This document shows, in pieces, positions 61,384 through 64,000 of a stretch of DNA of 64,000 nt. Within the stretch, counting starts at the first letter, position 1; every line of letters begins with the position of its first letter. The position numbers and the translations under genes were made by a program. The notes under the pieces are model-generated. The model ran no database searches and was not told the DNA's origin. It saw only the letters and a program-made list of their open reading frames with translations. The DNA is taken from contig CAITUV010000047.1 of NCBI GenBank assembly GCA_903895725.1, positions 62,001-126,000 of the forward strand, written 5' to 3'. Source of the stretch: an uncultured Myxococcales bacterium (GTDB lineage Bacteria > Myxococcota_A > UBA9042 > CAIXZC01).

Positions 61384-62629
61384 CTTTCCCCGCCGCCGCC
61401 CCCAGCCCCAGGGCCAACAGCAACACCAGCAGGCCGGCTGCCGGCCGGGTGCCGGAGGCCTGGCATCCGCCGCCGCCAGTCTTGACCGGATTGGCGGCAT
61501 CGTCGGCAGGGTCTGCGGGCGGGATGACCTGCTCGGCGCCACCGAGGTCCGCGTTCACCTCCAACCCCGGCTCAGGCGGCGCCCCCGAGTCCTGGCTCAG
61601 CTCCGACAGGGCCTCGACCACATCCAGGGTCTCGACCACCTCGACGGTTTCGACCGCCTCCGCTACGTCGGCCGCCTCGACTGCTTCCGGCGACGCATCC
61701 GGGGGGGAATCATCGAGGAAGCAGACGTGCACGTCGACTCCCGGCTGCTGCACATGCGTGCACTTGAATCCCTCGGGGCAATCGGAGGTCTCGCACAGCG
61801 GGGCGCAATACCCCTCGGCATAGTCCAGCGTGGTGAAGAGGCAGAGCTGGGAGCACTCGTAGAAGGACACCCAGCACATTCCCTCACAGTCGATCATCTC
61901 CTTGCTGCACGGCTCGCCCGGGCCGGCGTGAGTCTCCCGGCACACGGACATGCCCGCGATGTCCACGCACTCGTACTTCTGGGGGCAGTCGGCATTGGAG
62001 GTACACTCGGTTTCGCCGCTTGGATAGAGAGTGCAGATGCCGGCCTTGTCATCTCCGTCGAGCGTGAGCTGGATGGCAAAGGGCAGGCTGGCGTAGTACA
62101 TCGTGGCGAACGGGTCGGGCGAGTGGGACATTCCCAGCCAGTGCCCCAGCTCGTGCGTGATCATGGCCGCGGGGTCGATGTCCTTTCCGGTCAGCGGGTC
62201 GCCGCCGCCGGGAATCCAGTTGAGGTCGAACGCGTTGAGCGCGAGGTCGACCTCCATGGGCTCTCCCTCGCCCGTGGGAATCCAGAGGGTGGCCCCTGCG
62301 GCACCTTCGCCGAAGGCCCATTCCTGGTTCTTCCCGTCGACGCAGTAAATGGTGTTCTGGCCATCGGCGGCCCACATGGCGGTCGTTGTGCCAAGAAACT
62401 GGAAGGAGACGTCGGCGCAGGGGACCTGGCTCCACGCGTCGGTGGCCTTTGCGACCAGGTCCTCGATGTGATCTCCATTCGAAAGGACGGGGCAGGCCTC
62501 GGGGTTGATGTAGTAGGGGACGGGCATGTCGGGCCAATGCTTTCCGTTGGTCTCGAAAGCGAGGCCCGGGGAGGGGAAGAGCCAGCCCCCCCCGACCAGG
62601 ACAGCCGCGAGGAGGGCGAGGTTCCTCAT
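61325..62629 (-). CDS. exported matrixin-like metalloprotease with sorting tail
   Basis: This is a 434-residue protein. A signal peptide (LLAAVLVGGGWLFPSPGLA) precedes a metzincin protease domain whose zinc site HELGHWLGMSHS is at about residues 159-170, followed by a Met-turn candidate (FATMYYASLP). A Cys-rich region (residues 205-310) and an acidic, Val/Glu-rich linker follow. The tail GGGCQASG, hydrophobic helix and basic residues resemble MYXO-CTERM. An unusual extra end (RTGRMGRMGRTG) derives from the 9-bp repeat. ATG at 62629 follows GGAGGAGGAG and overlaps the upstream gene by 4 bases. Role: secreted or surface proteolysis. Confidence 0.88.
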   Translation of the reverse strand: MRNLALLAAVLVGGGWLFPSPGLAFETNGKHWPDMPVPYYINPEACPVLSNGDHIEDLVAKATDAWSQVPCADVSFQFLGTTTAMWAADGQNTIYCVDGKNQEWAFGEGAAGATLWIPTGEGEPMEVDLALNAFDLNWIPGGGDPLTGKDIDPAAMITHELGHWLGMSHSPDPFATMYYASLPFAIQLTLDGDDKAGICTLYPSGETECTSNADCPQKYECVDIAGMSVCRETHAGPGEPCSKEMIDCEGMCWVSFYECSQLCLFTTLDYAEGYCAPLCETSDCPEGFKCTHVQQPGVDVHVCFLDDSPPDASPEAVEAADVAEAVETVEVVETLDVVEALSELSQDSGAPPEPGLEVNADLGGAEQVIPPADPADDAANPVKTGGGGCQASGTRPAAGLLVLLLALGLGAAAGKGIGRTGRMGRMGRTGPAAE

Positions 62630-64000
62630 GCGTGACTCCTCCTCCATGCCCGGGCAGCGACAGCCAGCAGTGCCAATGCCACCAGCAGAACGACCAGCGA
62701 CCCGGCCGATCCCCCGGCCGCATTGCAGCCGCTGTCCGGAGAGCCGGTCTGCTCGATCTCCCGTTCCCTCACATCGAAGGCATTGAGCAGGGAGGCCGTC
62801 TTGCCGTCGGAGTTGGCAATGATGAGCAGGTAGAGCCCCGGCTCCATGCCTTCCGGCACCTTGGCGGAGATGAGGCCCTCGGAGATGACCTGCAGGGCGT
62901 TGAGGTCGGTCCCGCCGAGCTTGACCGTGGCACCGGGCTTGAAGCCGGCGCCCACGATGGAGACGGCCGTATCTTCGTCGTTGTAACCGAACGAAGGAGA
63001 GATGCCGGTCACAGCGAGCTCGCCGCCGGTGCCCGAGTCCTTGCACGCGCCGGCCTCGCACGTCTTCCCCGCCGCGCAGGTGCCGCAGACGCCGCCACAG
63101 CCGTCGTCGCCGCACTCCTTGCCCTCGCACTTGGGCACGCAGCTGCCCGGCTCGCACAGCCCGGCGACACAGTTCTCGCCCTCGCCGCACAGCCCACAGA
63201 CGCCGCCGCACTCGTCGTCACCGCACTCCTTGCCCTCGCACTTGGGCACGCAGGCACCGCCTTCGCACTTCCCCTGCACGCAGGCCTCGTTGGCCGCACA
63301 GGTGCCGCAAGAGCCTCCGCAGGCATCGTCTCCGCAATCCTTGCCCTCGCACTTGGGGACGCAGCCGCCCGGCTTGCACTCCCCGGCGATGCACTGCTCG
63401 TCGGCCCCACACTGCCCGCAGCTCCCGCCGCAGCCGTCGCTCCCGCACACCTTTCCGGCGCAGTCCGGAGTACAGCCGCCGCCTGTGACCAGGGACGGTG
63501 CCCGGACGATGAAGTCCCCGGTCACACCGACGCTCTCGGCATACAGCCACTTGTTTGGTGAGCCGTTGCAGTTTCCGGGCGGATAGATGATGTGCATGAT
63601 GTTGGCGTTCTTGGTGGTCGCCTGGTCGTTGAGCGTGCCAACCTGCTGGCAGCCGCACATCCCGAGGTCCGCCATCTGCTGGCACTGGAAGCTGCCCCAC
63701 TCGGACGTGAGGCTCTCCGACTGCTGCATGAACCGGATCATGACCGTGAACGACCCCTCGGTCAGGATGGGCGGGTGCCCTTCAGGATCTTCCCAGTCGA
63801 ACTGGAACTGCATCGCGGTGTTGCCCTGGATGGGCATCCCGAAGTCCTGCGTCATGGGGTTGAACACGTCATAAGTGCTGAGGGAGAAGTCAGGAGAGGC
63901 CTTGCCCGGGTCGGCAGAGCTCCCGTTGTGGTACCAGATTTCGATGATGGCGTCGGTCTCACCCGCTCCGCCGTTGGGTGGCTTGGCCATGAACAGGTCG
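62626..64000 (-). CDS. exported TIG-domain protein with four cysteine-rich repeats (5' end outside window)
   Basis: 458 codons are visible; the frame is open at base 64000 (DLFMAKPPNG), so the true start lies beyond. The visible N-terminal part is a beta-rich domain with GSFQCQQMADLGMCGCQQVG. It is followed by four Cys-rich units (for example CVPKCEGKECGDDGCGG) identical in pattern to the 14-repeat protein, an IPT/TIG domain (VTGISPSFGYNDEDTAVSIVGAGF), and a C-terminal tail GCNAAGG, hydrophobic helix and ARAWRRS. The stop overlaps the matrixin start (ATGA). It probably forms a surface complex with, or is cleaved by, the protease. Confidence 0.87.
   Translation of the reverse strand, partial: DLFMAKPPNGGAGETDAIIEIWYHNGSSADPGKASPDFSLSTYDVFNPMTQDFGMPIQGNTAMQFQFDWEDPEGHPPILTEGSFTVMIRFMQQSESLTSEWGSFQCQQMADLGMCGCQQVGTLNDQATTKNANIMHIIYPPGNCNGSPNKWLYAESVGVTGDFIVRAPSLVTGGGCTPDCAGKVCGSDGCGGSCGQCGADEQCIAGECKPGGCVPKCEGKDCGDDACGGSCGTCAANEACVQGKCEGGACVPKCEGKECGDDECGGVCGLCGEGENCVAGLCEPGSCVPKCEGKECGDDGCGGVCGTCAAGKTCEAGACKDSGTGGELAVTGISPSFGYNDEDTAVSIVGAGFKPGATVKLGGTDLNALQVISEGLISAKVPEGMEPGLYLLIIANSDGKTASLLNAFDVREREIEQTGSPDSGCNAAGGSAGSLVVLLVALALLAVAARAWRRSHA

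Noticed and set aside
62630..63211. N-terminal extension of the matrixin frame
   Set aside because: It is an off-frame reading of the upstream Cys-rich repeats. The signal peptide and ribosome site at 62629 mark the true start.

Overview
The window is about 64 kb of high-GC bacterial DNA with tightly packed genes, no rRNA or tRNA that I can recognise, and no insertion sequences. Third codon positions are strongly G/C. Many exported proteins carry MopE-type repeats, thrombospondin type-3 repeats, cysteine-rich repeats and MYXO-CTERM-like tails. Together with a complex I module and a 2-hydroxyacyl-CoA dehydratase activase-like protein, this suggests an uncultured deltaproteobacterium-like organism (Myxococcota or a neighbour). 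That assignment is inference.

Layout. 0-3.3 kb: a P2-type cation ATPase cut by the window edge, divergent from an NhaR-like LysR regulator. 3.3-8.0 kb: an ArsR-controlled operon on the minus strand: arsR, acr3, a thioredoxin-like lipoprotein, a small HesB-like protein with two consecutive in-frame UGA codons, an ArsP/YraQ-type permease, a small thioredoxin and a CcdA-type electron carrier. 8.1-17.1 kb: proline dehydrogenase and an incomplete complex I cluster (nuoE-F-J-K-L-M-N). 17.1-23.5 kb: a giant activase-like protein, a gamma-carbonic-anhydrase-like protein, EngB and a HEAT-repeat protein. 23.6-37.6 kb: surface and secreted proteins (amidase, a PD40-repeat protein, a phosphodiester glycosidase, a 14-repeat cysteine-rich protein, a MopE/TSP3/C-type-lectin lipoprotein, and a cysteine-rich protein with one in-frame UGA). 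37.8-43.6 kb: an operon of a C45-type acyltransferase, a PlsC-like acyltransferase and a sulfatase-fold membrane protein, facing a ferritin-like and cytochrome-b5-like pair. 43.8-55.6 kb: eukaryotic-type hexokinase, a flavoprotein-like gene, a VIT/VWA protein, a PreT-PreA fusion, GDPD and a Ser/Thr kinase. 55.6-64 kb: TPR and PQQ-propeller proteins and more cysteine-rich exported proteins, including a matrixin protease.

The strongest candidate for something new is in the arsenic operon. The ORF at 5874-5584 (minus) starts behind a good ribosome binding site and reads through UGA-UGA at codons 33-34. It then continues for 62 codons that look like the C-terminal part of the HesB-like 'CC/Se motif' family. 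An 8-bp hairpin with a GGUC loop sits at the distance expected for a bacterial SECIS element. If real, it is a Sec-Sec protein in place of the usual Cys-Cys, embedded in a redox-rich arsenic operon that has no arsenate reductase gene in view. A second in-frame UGA, in the cysteine-rich protein at 35440-37638, falls exactly on a conserved repeat cysteine but lacks a convincing SECIS, so a nonsense mutation is the likelier reading there.

No stretch longer than about 300 bases lacks a gene. Several divergent promoters (near -35/-10 consensus with 17-bp spacers) can be read directly and are listed.
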